From NCBI RefSeq assembly GCF_041378895.1, contig NZ_CP144212.1, positions 523,001 through 587,000 on the forward strand: a stretch of 64,000 bases of DNA, given 5' to 3'. Made by a program: the position numbers and the translations under genes. This document shows, in pieces, positions 55,527-64,000 of the stretch. The notes beneath the pieces are model-generated. The model was given only the letters and a program-made list of their open reading frames with translations. It did not search any database and had not been told where the DNA came from. Each line of letters begins with the position of its first letter. Position 1 is the first letter of the stretch. Source of the DNA: Dechloromonas sp. ZY10 (GTDB lineage: Bacteria > Pseudomonadota > Gammaproteobacteria > Burkholderiales > Rhodocyclaceae).

Positions 55527-56526
55527 ATTCGCCGGTTGCCGGGTTGTAATCCGGGTTGATCGGATAGCGTTCAAAAAATGGCCGGCTGTCGATTTGCAGG
55601 CCGCTGTTGGGCAGCCAGTCGCGCATGAATTCGCTCCAGGCGCGGCCGATGCCAGCGCCGGTACCGCGATAGTCGGCCAGGGCGTAGCGTCCGCCGGGCA
55701 GCAGGGCGACACCGGCCGGGCTGCCTGGGGTGGCGTCGGCGGCGATTTCGACGCCGGCGTCGTAGCGGCAGTTTTCTGGCGCGGTGATCCCGGGGTCGTC
55801 GTGGCCGATGCCGTAGCAGACGCGGCCGGCGAGGTCATTGGCGTGCATCCAGGGGAAAAACGCTTGCCGCCAGAAGGCTTCGACGCTCGGGCCATAGGGG
55901 CCGATATGGCGCAGGTAGGCAATGCGGACAGGCGGCAGGGTGGCGAGGGTGACGGGCATGGGAAACTCCGTAGGGGTCGGGTGATTGACCCCGGAAGTGT
56001 CGCTTCCGGCTGCGGCCGGCGCCTGATCGAACTTGCGCTCGACCTGATCGTGCTTGCGCCGTTGCTGCAGCAGTTCCTCGGCCCAGCGTTGCTCGGTGGT
56101 CGCCCGCCAGGCGCTCGGAGTTTGCCCGAAGTGTGTTTTGAAGGCGCGGGCAAAGGCCTCGCCGGAGCCGAAACCGACACTCAGCGCGACGTGCAGGACC
56201 GGCGTTTGCCGTTGCCCGGCGAGGCGGGCGGCGGCGACTTCGAGGCGGCGCCGGCGCAGGTAGTCGCCGAGGGTTTCGCCCATCCAGGCGGTGAAGACGC
56301 GGTGGAAATGGAAGGGCGAAAAATGGGCGACCTCGGCCAGTTGCGCCACTTCCAGCGGGGCGTCGAGGTGGGCGTCGATCTGGTCGAGGACGCGGTTCAT
56401 CCGTTGCGTGTAGGCAGCGAGCGGGGCCAGCCGTTCACGGCGGCCGGCGGCGACGCCGGTGTCGGGGTTCTGGCCAGAGCGGACATTGCGCGGGCTGCGC
56501 CCCAGGCGGCGGGGAGGCTGTGCCAT
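55489..56526 (-). CDS. AraC-family regulator with GyrI-like ligand domain
   Basis: 345 residues. N-terminal AraC helix-turn-helix pair about 45-145 (MNRVLDQIDAHLDAPLEVAQLAEVAHFSPFHFHRVFTAWMGETLGDYLRRRRLEVAAARLAG; ALSVGFGSGEAFARAFKTHFGQTPSAWR). Then a GyrI-like (effector-binding) domain about 185-345 (LATLPPVRIAYLRHIGPYGPSVEAFWRQAF; GRYALADYRGTGAGIGRAWSEFMRDWLPNSG). This is the Rob/multidrug-sensor arrangement, with the GyrI domain binding small molecules. It follows LeuE-like by one base. Confidence 0.9.
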   Translation of the reverse strand: MAQPPRRLGRSPRNVRSGQNPDTGVAAGRRERLAPLAAYTQRMNRVLDQIDAHLDAPLEVAQLAEVAHFSPFHFHRVFTAWMGETLGDYLRRRRLEVAAARLAGQRQTPVLHVALSVGFGSGEAFARAFKTHFGQTPSAWRATTEQRWAEELLQQRRKHDQVERKFDQAPAAAGSDTSGVNHPTPTEFPMPVTLATLPPVRIAYLRHIGPYGPSVEAFWRQAFFPWMHANDLAGRVCYGIGHDDPGITAPENCRYDAGVEIAADATPGSPAGVALLPGGRYALADYRGTGAGIGRAWSEFMRDWLPNSGLQIDSRPFFERYPINPDYNPATGEFNCQLCIPVKPL

Positions 56527-56527
56527 C

Positions 56528-57181
56528 TCAGTTCAACGAGGCGCCGGCCAGTTTGCCGGCGAAGCCGATGAACAACGCGCCGACCGCACCGGTGCCACCG
56601 GCTGCCAGCCAGCGGCGGCGGCTGACCTGGCGGGCGAGATGAACGCCGCCGAAGATCAGCAGGGTCAGGTAGAGCGCGCTGCAGATTTGCACGATCAGCC
56701 CGAGGATCGCGAACGACAGTGCTGGATGCGGGTAGTCCGGCGAAACGAACTGGATGAAGAAGGAGACGAAGAACAGGATTGCCTTCGGGTTGGTCAGGCT
56801 GATCAGCAGTGCGATGCGGAAGGGGCGGCTGGCGTCGAGGCGCGGCGCCAGTGCCGGGTCGTGCTCGTTTGCCGGTTGCCCCCAGCGGGCGATGCCGGCC
56901 TTGATTAATTTAAATCCGAGCCAGGCCAGATAAGCCGCGCCGCTGTACTTGATCAGCATGAACAGCGCCGGCGTGGCTTGCAGCAGCGAGGCGACCCCGG
57001 TGGCCGCCGCCAGCATCAGCACGGTATCGCCGACGAAGATGCCGCAGGCACCGCGATAGCCGGCGGCGACGCCTTCGCGCGAGGCGACGGTCATCACGTA
57101 GAGCGAATTCGGCCCCGGCAGCAGCACGATGACGATGGTGCCAATGATGAAGGCCCACAGATCGGTGATTCCGTAAAACAT
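56528..57181 (-). CDS. LysE/RhtB-family exporter, LeuE type
   Basis: 217 residues, six membrane helices. GITDLWAFIIGTIVIVLLPGPNSLYVMTVASREGVAAGYRGACGIFVGD is the RhtB/LeuE N-terminus and NPKAILFFVSFFIQFVSPDYP the typical central loop. Such proteins export leucine or similar amino acids. It lies in a minus-strand run: thioredoxin-like, TPMT-like, LeuE-like, AraC/GyrI-like. Confidence 0.88.
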   Translation of the reverse strand: MFYGITDLWAFIIGTIVIVLLPGPNSLYVMTVASREGVAAGYRGACGIFVGDTVLMLAAATGVASLLQATPALFMLIKYSGAAYLAWLGFKLIKAGIARWGQPANEHDPALAPRLDASRPFRIALLISLTNPKAILFFVSFFIQFVSPDYPHPALSFAILGLIVQICSALYLTLLIFGGVHLARQVSRRRWLAAGGTGAVGALFIGFAGKLAGASLN

Positions 57182-57184
57182 GCT

Positions 57185-57829
57185 TCAGTCCTTGCGTTGC
57201 CAGACCTGCCAGCGTTCGCGGCCGGCAAACACCGGGATCGAGTCGGCGACCGGGCGATCTTCAAGGCAGATGAAATGCGGGGCCAGCAGTTCGGCGAGCT
57301 GTGCTGCCTCGATCCCGAAGGGCGGACCTTTGAGTTGCTCGCAGACGAAGAAATAGCCGGCCAGCCGGGCGCCGGCCGGCAGCAGTTCGGCGACGCGCTG
57401 CGCCCAGTCGGCCCACAGCTTGCGCGGCAGGGCGCAGAGGAAGGCGCGTTCATAGATCAGGTCGAGCGGTGTTTCCGATTGCCACTGGAAAAAATCGGCG
57501 CAGACAACGTCGACCGTGGAAGCTGGCCCGAGCACCGGAGCGAGCACGCCACGCGCCCGCTCGACGGCGACCGGCGAAAAATCGAGGGCGGTGGTGCGCC
57601 AGCTGTGTTCTGCGAGCAGCACCGCTTCCCAGCCGCTACCGCAGCCGGGGATCAGGGTGCGCAGTGGCGTCGTTTCGGCAGCGACAAAGGCAGCGAAATC
57701 ATCGGGCACCTTGCCCGCATCCCACGGGGTGGTGCCGGCGCCGAAGCGCTTGCACCAGAAGTCGGGGTGTTCCGGGCGCTGGTCCGGGGTTTTTCCGTCG
57801 GCAGTTTGGTTCGCGGTTGGCTGATCCAT
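57185..57829 (-). CDS. SAM-dependent methyltransferase, TPMT family
   Basis: 214 residues. HPDFWCKRFGAGTTPWDAGKVPDDF, LIPGCGSGWEAVLLAEH (SAM motif I), TALDFSPVAVERARG, VVCADFFQW and DLIYERAFLCALP match the thiopurine-S-methyltransferase superfamily, which methylates thio, selenium or tellurium compounds. The substrate is not predictable. Three bases separate it from the LeuE-like gene. A GTCGACCGTG copy lies at 57509. Confidence 0.88.
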   Translation of the reverse strand: MDQPTANQTADGKTPDQRPEHPDFWCKRFGAGTTPWDAGKVPDDFAAFVAAETTPLRTLIPGCGSGWEAVLLAEHSWRTTALDFSPVAVERARGVLAPVLGPASTVDVVCADFFQWQSETPLDLIYERAFLCALPRKLWADWAQRVAELLPAGARLAGYFFVCEQLKGPPFGIEAAQLAELLAPHFICLEDRPVADSIPVFAGRERWQVWQRKD

Positions 57830-57846
57830 CAGTGTCTCTTTTCGGC

Positions 57847-58329
57847 TTACGGACGCGTCTTGAGCTGGCGCTGCGACTGGTCGATCGCGCTTTCAAGATA
57901 GCTTTGGTAAAAATCGGGCAGGCGGGCGCCGACAATCGGCTCGGCCAGCGCTTCGCCTTGCGGGCCGTAAAAGGCAACGACCGGCACCAGCTTGATCCCG
58001 TTGGCGGCGGTGAAACGGGCGTGGGTGGTGCTGCGGCCGGAGAAGTCGCGTAGCGGGCTGTCGCGGTCCTGGCCGATTTCGCGGATCACGATGCGTTGAC
58101 CGTAGTTCTTGTCGCGCAGCAGGGCGCGCAGGTGATTCTGTTTGATGGTCCGGCAAAAATGGCAGTCCGCACGGCTGTAGAGCACGATCAGCGGTCCGCC
58201 GGCGGCCGCCGCCTGGCGGCTTTCGGCCGCCAGGTCGCGGGCCGGCAAAAGCTCGGATGCATCAAGAGTGGCGTAGGGGGCACATGCTAGAATCAGCGCT
58301 CCCAAACGCATCGACCATTGCCGCATCAT
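57847..58329 (-). CDS. Thioredoxin-fold exported protein
   Basis: 160 residues. Signal peptide about 1-25 ([20 protein letters not shown]). Redox-type motif [15 protein letters not shown] gives CHFC at about 54-57, like SoxW/DsbC-related thioredoxins, and the end has [15 protein letters not shown] (cis-Pro region). It is probably a periplasmic thiol oxidoreductase. The start is placed at 58329 because GAGAG precedes it; Met 58311 is an alternative. Its start codon overlaps the divergent hemC start by two bases. Confidence 0.75.
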   Translation of the reverse strand: MMRQWSMRLGALILACAPYATLDASELLPARDLAAESRQAAAAGGPLIVLYSRADCHFCRTIKQNHLRALLRDKNYGQRIVIREIGQDRDSPLRDFSGRSTTHARFTAANGIKLVPVVAFYGPQGEALAEPIVGARLPDFYQSYLESAIDQSQRQLKTRP

Positions 58330-59263
58330 GTCCGCTCTCAACAAAATCGTCATCGCCTCTCGTGAATCCCGCCTCGCCATGTGGCAGGCCGTGCATGTTC
58401 AGGGCCGCCTGGCCGAACTCAATCCGGGGGCGGAGGTCGTTATTCTAGGCATGACGACCAAGGGTGACCAGATTCTTGACCGCCCGCTCGCCGAAATCGG
58501 TGGCAAGGGCCTGTTCATCAAGGAGCTGGAAGTGGCGATGCAGGAAGGCCGCGCCCACCTCGCGGTACATTCGATGAAGGATGTGCCGATGACCATGCCC
58601 GAGGGCTTTGCGCTGGAAGCCATCTCGGCCCGCGAAAATCCGCGCGATGCCTTCGTTTCCAACAACTACAACGGTCTCGACGAATTGCCCGCCGGGGCTG
58701 TGGTCGGCACCTCCAGCCTGCGCCGCGAAGCGATCTTGCGCGCCAAGTACCCGCAGCTGGTGATCAAGAGCCTGCGCGGCAACCTCGATACCCGGCTGAA
58801 GAAGCTCGATGCCGGCGAATACGATGCGATCATCCTCGCCGCTGCCGGCCTGATCCGCCTTGGCCTCAAGGACCGGATCAAGACCATCCTGACCCCGGAG
58901 CAATCGCTGCCGGCTCCCGGCCAGGGGGCGCTGGGGATCGAGATCGTCGCCGGCGATGCGGCCATGGCCGCTGTGGTCGCGCCGCTCAACGATCCCGAAA
59001 CCGCGCATTGCGTGCGCGCCGAACGCGCCTTCTCGCGCGCACTGGGCGGCTCCTGCCAGGTACCGCTGGGCGGCTACGCGATCATCGATAACGGCCAGCT
59101 GTGGCTGCGCGGCTTTGTTGCCACCCCGGACGGCCAGGAAATGCTCGCCGGCGAAGTGCGCGGTAACCCGGCCGACGACGAAGCGCTCGGCCTGCAACTG
59201 GCCGCCGACCTCCGCGCGCGCGGCGTTGAGGCCATTCTGCAAAAACTCGGCCTCTGCCGCTGA
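58328..59263 (+). CDS. hemC: Hydroxymethylbilane synthase (porphobilinogen deaminase)
   Basis: 311 residues. Polymerises four porphobilinogens in heme synthesis. [39 protein letters not shown], and [12 protein letters not shown] with the cofactor-carrying Cys are present. It starts at ATG 58328, overlapping the divergent thioredoxin-like start codon, and is followed after five bases by hemD. Its promoter must lie inside the thioredoxin-like gene. Confidence 0.97.
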   Translation: MSALNKIVIASRESRLAMWQAVHVQGRLAELNPGAEVVILGMTTKGDQILDRPLAEIGGKGLFIKELEVAMQEGRAHLAVHSMKDVPMTMPEGFALEAISARENPRDAFVSNNYNGLDELPAGAVVGTSSLRREAILRAKYPQLVIKSLRGNLDTRLKKLDAGEYDAIILAAAGLIRLGLKDRIKTILTPEQSLPAPGQGALGIEIVAGDAAMAAVVAPLNDPETAHCVRAERAFSRALGGSCQVPLGGYAIIDNGQLWLRGFVATPDGQEMLAGEVRGNPADDEALGLQLAADLRARGVEAILQKLGLCR

Positions 59264-59268
59264 AGCGC

Positions 59269-60051
59269 ATGGCCAGCGACGGCGTTCTCGCCGGCCGGAC
59301 CATCGTCGTGACCCGGCCGCTGGCCCAATGCGGGCCGCTGGCCGAGGCGATCCGAGCCGCTGGCGGCGAGCCGCTGGTCTTTCCCCTGCTCGAAATCCTG
59401 CCGGCCGATGATCCGGCACCTTTGGTGGCGGCGGTTGAGCAGCTGGCCAGCTACCGGGTGGCGATTTTCATCAGCCCAAACGCGGTCGACCACGCCTTGC
59501 CGGCGATTATCGCGGCTGGCGGCTGGCCGGCCGGCTTGCTGCCGGCGGCGGTCGGCCAGGGTACGGTCAAGGCCCTGGCGGCGCATGGCGTGCATGGCTG
59601 CATCGCGCCGACCGAGCGTTTTGACTCGGAGGCCTTGCTCGAACTCCCCGAGCTCGCGAGGGAGCGGATCGCCGGCCAGCGGATCGCGATCTTTCGCGGC
59701 GACGGCGGCCGCGAACTGCTCGGCGACACCCTGCGTGCGCGCGGTGCGACGGTCGATCCGGTGACCTGTTACCGTCGCCTCGGCCCGTCGGCCGGTGCCC
59801 AGCCCCTGCTGGCTGCCTGGAAAAATCGGTCTCTCGATGCGTTGACCGTGTCGAGCAGCGAAGGCCTGCGTTACCTCTGGGATTTGCTGCCGGAAGAAGG
59901 GCGCTTGGCGCTCGCGGAAACCCCGGTTTTCGTGCCGCATGCCAGAATTGCCGAAAATGCTAAAATCATCGGTTTGCAAAAAATAATCCTTACCGAAGCG
60001 GCGGATCAGGGCATTTTGCGCGCCCTGCGTGCTTATAATTGGCAGCGATGA
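59269..60051 (+). CDS. hemD: Uroporphyrinogen-III synthase
   Basis: 260 residues. GRTIVVTRPLAQCGPLAEAIRAAGGEPLVFPLLEI and VAIFISPNAVDHAL are typical, with the C-terminal SSSEGLRYLWDLLP and VFVPHARIAENAKIIG. The family is divergent, so assignment also relies on the hemC neighbour. It closes the linear hydroxymethylbilane ring with inversion. hemX/hemY, which often follow, are absent here. Confidence 0.92.
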   Translation: MASDGVLAGRTIVVTRPLAQCGPLAEAIRAAGGEPLVFPLLEILPADDPAPLVAAVEQLASYRVAIFISPNAVDHALPAIIAAGGWPAGLLPAAVGQGTVKALAAHGVHGCIAPTERFDSEALLELPELARERIAGQRIAIFRGDGGRELLGDTLRARGATVDPVTCYRRLGPSAGAQPLLAAWKNRSLDALTVSSSEGLRYLWDLLPEEGRLALAETPVFVPHARIAENAKIIGLQKIILTEAADQGILRALRAYNWQR

Positions 60052-60138
60052 GGCCGGCATGAGTTCGGCCGGGAGGATGGGCGTTTCGGGCGCTCAGCCA
60101 ATTCATGACGCAATGCAAAAAAGAACGAGAGGGACTCC

Positions 60139-60378
60139 ATGCTGAACATCGACATGCGCAAAATCTACAATTTTTACCCGATCGAGCCGGAGCCCGATCC
60201 CGCCAATCTCCCGACGGGGGGTGATCTCTACTACGAGTGTCTGGATTGCACCGTGATCTGCAATTCGGTGCCGCATATCAAGGCCGCTTGCGCCTGTGGC
60301 AACCTCGAAGGTGGCGGTGGCAAGCTGAATGTCAAGAATCCGGCACGGGTGCGTGTCGTGCGTGGCAAGCTGAAGTAA
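60139..60378 (+). CDS. Small cysteine-containing protein, function unknown
   Basis: 79 residues. An aspartate/proline-rich start (FYPIEPEPDPANLPTGGD) precedes YYECLDCTVICNSVPHIKAACACGNLEGGGG, with CLDC and CAC forming a possible zinc site, then NPARVRVVRGKLK. The start ATG 60139 follows GAGGGACTCC. It follows hemD by 87 bases and ends in a strong terminator. Similar short CxxC proteins exist but have no function known to me. Confidence 0.6.
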   Translation: MLNIDMRKIYNFYPIEPEPDPANLPTGGDLYYECLDCTVICNSVPHIKAACACGNLEGGGGKLNVKNPARVRVVRGKLK

Positions 60379-60404
60379 CGGTTAGCTGGCAACTTTTGGC
60401 TGAA

Positions 60405-60439
60405 GCAAGGGGGGGCGCCATGGCGCCCCCTTGCTTTTT
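60405..60439 (+). terminator. Rho-independent terminator between the small gene and hemF
   Basis: A stem GGGGGCGCCA/TGGCGCCCCC (60411-60430) with outer GCAAGG/CTTGC pairing, followed by TTTTT. It closes the plus-strand hem gene run before convergent hemF. Confidence 0.85.
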
Positions 60440-60469
60440 GCTAACCCCCCCTCAACTGATGGCCGACGG

Positions 60470-61384
60470 CTAAGCCAGCCAGTCGGTCGGCTTGAGGAAG
60501 ACTTCGTAGAGCTCGGCTTCCGGCGTTCCGGTTTCCGGCTGCCAGTCGTAGCGCCATTTGACGACGGGCGGCAGCGACATCAGGATCGACTCGGTGCGGC
60601 CGCCGGATTGCAGGCCGAACAGCGTACCGCGATCCCAGACCAGGTTGAATTCGACATAGCGGCCACGGCGGTAGGCCTGAAAATCGCGCTCGCGTTCGCC
60701 ATAGGGCATCTCGCGGCGTTTGGCGAGGACCGGCAGATAGGCGTTGGTGAAGGCCTTGCCGACCGCCTGGGTCAGTGCGAAGCAGCGGGTGAAGCCGCCT
60801 TCGTTGAGATCGTCGAAGAAGATGCCGCCAACCCCGCGCGGCTCATTGCGGTGCTTGAGGAAGAAATACTCATCGCACCAGTCTTTGTACTTGGGATACA
60901 CCTCGTCGCCAAAAGGCATCAGCGCGTCGCGGCAGGTGCGGTGAAAATGCGCGACATCCTCGCGTTGACCGTAGTAAGGGGTCATGTCCATGCCGCCGCC
61001 GAACCACCAGACCGGGGCTTCGCCTTCCTTGGTGGCGACGAAGCAGCGGACGTTCATGTGCGCGGTCGGGCAGTAGGGATTGCGTGGGTGCAGCACCAGC
61101 GAAACGCCCATCGCTTCCCAGGCACGGCCGGCGAGTTGCGGACGCACTGCGGTGGCGGAGGCGGGGAGGGATTTGCCGGTAACGTGCGAGAAATTGACGC
61201 CGCCGCGCTCGAAGAAGTTGCCCTCTTCGATCAGCCGAGAAATCCCGCCGCCGCCTTCCGGGCGGGTCCAGCTATCGGTGCGGAAGGCCTGGCCGTCGAA
61301 GGCTTCGAGTTCGGCGACGATGCTGGCCTGCAGGCCGGTGAAAAAGTCTTTCAGCGCTTGAGTCGGTATCGGTTCGTGGGTCAT
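60470..61384 (-). CDS. hemF: Oxygen-dependent coproporphyrinogen-III oxidase
   Basis: 304 residues. FEGQ-like [69 protein letters not shown] and [22 protein letters not shown] are standard HemF blocks. It performs the aerobic oxidative decarboxylation in heme synthesis, implying growth with oxygen. Its start overlaps the diguanylate cyclase stop by four bases on the same strand. Confidence 0.97.
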   Translation of the reverse strand: MTHEPIPTQALKDFFTGLQASIVAELEAFDGQAFRTDSWTRPEGGGGISRLIEEGNFFERGGVNFSHVTGKSLPASATAVRPQLAGRAWEAMGVSLVLHPRNPYCPTAHMNVRCFVATKEGEAPVWWFGGGMDMTPYYGQREDVAHFHRTCRDALMPFGDEVYPKYKDWCDEYFFLKHRNEPRGVGGIFFDDLNEGGFTRCFALTQAVGKAFTNAYLPVLAKRREMPYGERERDFQAYRRGRYVEFNLVWDRGTLFGLQSGGRTESILMSLPPVVKWRYDWQPETGTPEAELYEVFLKPTDWLA

Positions 61385-63012
61385 GTCGGGGAGATGTTGT
61401 CGTTATGGATGGTATAGCGGTTGCGGCCGGTACCCTTGGCGCAGTACATCGCCCGGTCGGCGCGGGCGATCAGGGTGTCGGCGAGCAGATCGCTGGGTTC
61501 GCTGCCGGGCTCGATGCAGGCAATGCCGATCGAGACACCGATCTGCAGGTTTTCACCCTGGATCGGGAAAGTCGGGGCAAGCCCGTCGATGCACCGCTGG
61601 GCTGCACGCTGGGCTGCATCGAGCGGATTCGCGGTATCACTGAGCAGGATCAGGAATTCATCGCCGCCGAGGCGGGCGAGCAGGTCGCAGTCACGAATGC
61701 ATTGACGCAGCCGCTGTCCGACCTCGAACAGCAGCAGGTCGCCGAGTTGATGCCCGTATTGGTCGTTGACCGCCTTGAAACCGTCGAGATCGAGGAAAAG
61801 CAGGGCCAGGCCGGTATTCTGGCGCCGGCAGCGGCGGATTTCCAGGTTCATGCGGTCACGGATTGCGAGCCGGTTGGGCAATCCGGTCAGCGGGTCGTGA
61901 TGTGCGATGTCGGCCAGGCGCCTTTCCTGAGCCAGCAGTTTTTGCTGCAGCTGGTTGAAGCTGTCGGCTACCCGCGCCACTTCGTCGCCCGTTCCGAGCG
62001 CGATGGCTTGCAGCGGTCGCTGGCCGCTGGCCATCTCCTGCAAGGCGGTAGCCAGTACGCCCAGCGGACGGAGCAAACGGTCAAGTCCGATCAGCAGTCC
62101 CACCAGCAGAGGCAGGCTGAGCAGCAGGGCCAGCAGGAGGGCATTCTGGCGCATGTTGTCTACGGCGGCCAGGGCGGTACTGGCAGGCTGTCGAGCCAGC
62201 AACGACCAGCCGCTTTGCGGGATATCGACCAGCGCGACCAGTTCCTGCTCTCCCGATTCCAGGCGGACGAGCCGGCTGCCGCGCTGGCCGGCAACGGCAA
62301 GATCAACGGCCGGGTCGCTGCCATCGCGCGGCAGGGCGGTCACGCTGTCCTTCTGGTCGGAACTCATCACCCAGAGCCCATGCTTGGCCGAGAGCAATTG
62401 ATAACGGGCATCCTTGGCCGGACTGGCGCCAATCAGCGCGTTGAGAAAACCGGGGGCGGTCAGCGGGATGATGCCGGCAACTACGGCGCGGATTTCGCCG
62501 TGCCGGGTCAACATGGGAATCGCGATGACCAGAGCGGCTTCGCCGCTGGCCCGGGTGTACAGGGGGCGACTGATGACCGGGCGGCGGCTGGTACGGACCT
62601 CGGCGAACCAGTCCCGGTCGGCAAAGCTGCGCGGCCGGCTGGACAGCTTGATCGAGTCGGCCAGGGCGGTTCCGCCATCGGCAGGGATCACCAGCAGGCC
62701 GTTGGGAAACAGCGGATGGATGGTGCGCCGCTCATCGATCCAGCCCTGGAGTTGTGCCGGCTGGCTCAGCAGCTCCACCGGCAGGCTGCTGGCAACGCGT
62801 TGCAGGCTTTCCAGGCGCAGGCGCAGTTTGCCGTCAATGTCCTTGGCCAGATGGGTTGCGGTGGCCAGTTGCTGCTGCGATAGCTGGGCACGAATTTCAT
62901 CGCGCAGCTGTTCGGTGACCAGCAGGGTGATGATGATGATGGTCAATAAAAAAAGCAGCCCGACCAGCCCGCTGATCCGGGCCTTCAGGCTGCTTGCCGG
63001 AAACGGCTTCAT
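61381..63012 (-). CDS. Membrane diguanylate cyclase (Cache sensor, HAMP, GGDEF)
   Basis: 543 residues. Membrane helices near 12-33 and 290-315 flank a dCache-type sensor domain ([38 protein letters not shown]). HAMP follows ([22 protein letters not shown]), then GGDEF with an intact GGDEF at 449-453 preceded by [12 protein letters not shown]. No EAL domain, so it should make c-di-GMP. It lies between purD and hemF with a four-base overlap into hemF and a nine-base gap from purD, which suggests co-transcription. Confidence 0.92.
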   Translation of the reverse strand: MKPFPASSLKARISGLVGLLFLLTIIIITLLVTEQLRDEIRAQLSQQQLATATHLAKDIDGKLRLRLESLQRVASSLPVELLSQPAQLQGWIDERRTIHPLFPNGLLVIPADGGTALADSIKLSSRPRSFADRDWFAEVRTSRRPVISRPLYTRASGEAALVIAIPMLTRHGEIRAVVAGIIPLTAPGFLNALIGASPAKDARYQLLSAKHGLWVMSSDQKDSVTALPRDGSDPAVDLAVAGQRGSRLVRLESGEQELVALVDIPQSGWSLLARQPASTALAAVDNMRQNALLLALLLSLPLLVGLLIGLDRLLRPLGVLATALQEMASGQRPLQAIALGTGDEVARVADSFNQLQQKLLAQERRLADIAHHDPLTGLPNRLAIRDRMNLEIRRCRRQNTGLALLFLDLDGFKAVNDQYGHQLGDLLLFEVGQRLRQCIRDCDLLARLGGDEFLILLSDTANPLDAAQRAAQRCIDGLAPTFPIQGENLQIGVSIGIACIEPGSEPSDLLADTLIARADRAMYCAKGTGRNRYTIHNDNISPT

Positions 63013-63021
63013 GCAGTGACT

Positions 63022-64000
63022 TTACCGGCCAATCGCGCGATAGCCGATGTCCTTGCGGTACTGCAGGCCTTCCCAGGCGATCTGGGCTGCTGCTTCGTAA
63101 GCCCGCTTCTGGGCCAGTTTGACGTTTTCGCCGAGGGCGGTGACACAGAGCACGCGACCGCCGTTGGTGATCACGCAGCCGTCCCGCTCGGCGGTGCCGG
63201 CATGGAAAACGTGACAGTCGTCGCCAAAGCTGTTGCCGGCCGGCAGGCCGCCGATCACGTCGCCTTTTTTCGGAGTTTCCGGGTAGTTGGCGGCGGCGAG
63301 GACCACGCCGAGTGCGACGCGGCGATCCCATTCGGCTTCGATCTGGTCGAGGGTGCCGGCGATGCCGTGCTCGAGCAGGGTGACGAAGTCGGATTTCAGG
63401 CGCATCAGGATCGGCTGGGTTTCCGGGTCGCCCATGCGGCAGTTGAATTCAAGGGTCTTGACCGAGCCGTCCTTGCCGATCATCAGGCCAGCGTAGAGGA
63501 AGCCGGTGAAGGGGATGCCGTCGGCCAGCATGCCGCGTACGGTCGGCATGATAATCTCGCGCATCGCCTTGGCGTGCACTTCCGGCGTCACGCACGGAGC
63601 CGGGGAGTAGGCACCCATGCCGCCGGTGTTCGGGCCCTGGTCGCCGTCGAAGATGCGCTTGTGGTCCTGGCTGGAGGCCAGGGCGAGGACGTTCTTGCCG
63701 TCGACCATGACGATGAAGCTGGCTTCTTCGCCGTCGAGGAATTCCTCGATCACGACGCGGGCGCCGGCATCGCCGAGCTTGTTGCCGGAGAGCATGTCGT
63801 CGATGGCGGCGTGGGCTTCTTCGAGGCTCATGGCGACGACGACGCCCTTGCCGGCAGCCAGGCCATCGGCCTTGATGACGATCGGGGCGCCCTTGCGGTC
63901 AATGTAGGCGTGCGCCGCGGCGGCGTCTGAGAAGGTCTCGAATTCAGCGGTCGGGATGGCGTGGCGGGCCATGAAGCGCTTGGCGAAATCCTTGGAGGAC
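63022..64000 (-). CDS. purD: Phosphoribosylamine-glycine ligase, 5' end beyond the window
   Basis: The visible part is the last 325 residues. ATP-grasp features: PIVIKADGLAAGKGVVVAMSLEEA, VVIEEFLDGEEASFIVMVDG, DGDQGPNTGGMGAYSPAP, TGFLYAGLM, LEFNCRMGDPETQPIL, and the C-terminal domain ending in RKDIGYRAI. PurD joins glycine to phosphoribosylamine in purine synthesis. The frame runs through the right edge (upstream SSKDFAKRF), so the N-terminus is missing only because the window ends. Confidence 0.96.
   Translation of the reverse strand, partial: SSKDFAKRFMARHAIPTAEFETFSDAAAAHAYIDRKGAPIVIKADGLAAGKGVVVAMSLEEAHAAIDDMLSGNKLGDAGARVVIEEFLDGEEASFIVMVDGKNVLALASSQDHKRIFDGDQGPNTGGMGAYSPAPCVTPEVHAKAMREIIMPTVRGMLADGIPFTGFLYAGLMIGKDGSVKTLEFNCRMGDPETQPILMRLKSDFVTLLEHGIAGTLDQIEAEWDRRVALGVVLAAANYPETPKKGDVIGGLPAGNSFGDDCHVFHAGTAERDGCVITNGGRVLCVTALGENVKLAQKRAYEAAAQIAWEGLQYRKDIGYRAIGR

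Overview
This window reads as a stretch of chromosome from a high-GC (roughly 65% by eye) Gram-negative betaproteobacterium, most likely in or near the Rhodocyclales (Dechloromonas/Azonexus-like). The assignment is inferred from protein character and gene order: AlgZ/AlgR next to argH, hemC-hemD nearby, the rsmI-yraN-diaA-dolP block, type-2 LeuA and many PAS/GGDEF/hybrid-kinase proteins. No rRNA, tRNA, CRISPR array, prophage, transposase or insertion sequence was seen. Both edges cut genes: cfa-like at the left and purD at the right.

Layout. 0-3.9 kb: a tight plus-strand operon (cyclopropane-fatty-acid synthase end, chalcone-isomerase-like protein, MFS permease, DUF3833 lipoprotein, short-chain dehydrogenase, SnoaL-like protein) that looks like membrane-lipid modification. 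3.9-12.5 kb: a hybrid histidine kinase overlapping a PAS-GGDEF-EAL protein tail to tail, an Lrp regulator divergent from leuA, and an orphan PAS kinase. 12.5-16.6 kb: rsmJ, DUF3025, a lipoprotein, pyrC and a formyltransferase. 16.7-19.5 kb: a Fur-box-preceded TonB receptor and a cytochrome c'-like protein. 19.5-22.4 kb: rsmI / yraN-HIRAN-diaA-dolP. 22.4-32.2 kb: a minus-strand amino-acid operon (GntR, livK, putA, livHMGF, EamA permease). 32.2-35.3 kb: peroxide defence (tpx, katA) with small proteins. 35.6-39.2 kb: a periplasmic binding protein paired with a hybrid kinase. 39.3-42.7 kb: argH divergent from an AlgZ/AlgR-type two-component pair. 42.7-49.4 kb: LysR, rnk, gdhA, pepN. 49.7-55.5 kb: two TonB receptors and a PepSY membrane protein. 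55.5-58.3 kb: a four-gene minus-strand operon (thioredoxin-like, TPMT-like, LeuE-like, AraC/GyrI-like). 58.3-64 kb: heme synthesis (hemC, hemD, hemF) with a diguanylate cyclase between hemF and purD.

Functional themes are amino-acid uptake and catabolism (liv, putA, gdhA, pepN, leuA, Lrp), iron and heme (three TonB receptors, PepSY, hemC/D/F), oxidative stress (tpx, katA) and heavy sensory/c-di-GMP signalling.

The most unusual signal is not a gene. It is a dispersed 10-mer, GTCGACCGTG, which occurs on both strands inside genes. It also forms self-complementary elements, two of them 36-bp hairpins between convergent genes whose arms differ in sequence yet remain complementary. This resembles DNA-uptake-sequence or HIP1-type iterated motifs and I know of no description of it. 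Other leads are a 29-codon ORF with a strong ribosome binding site ahead of katA next to a 34-bp AT-rich dyad, the binding-protein/hybrid-kinase pair, and putA embedded in a liv transporter operon under a GTATAC-type GntR operator.
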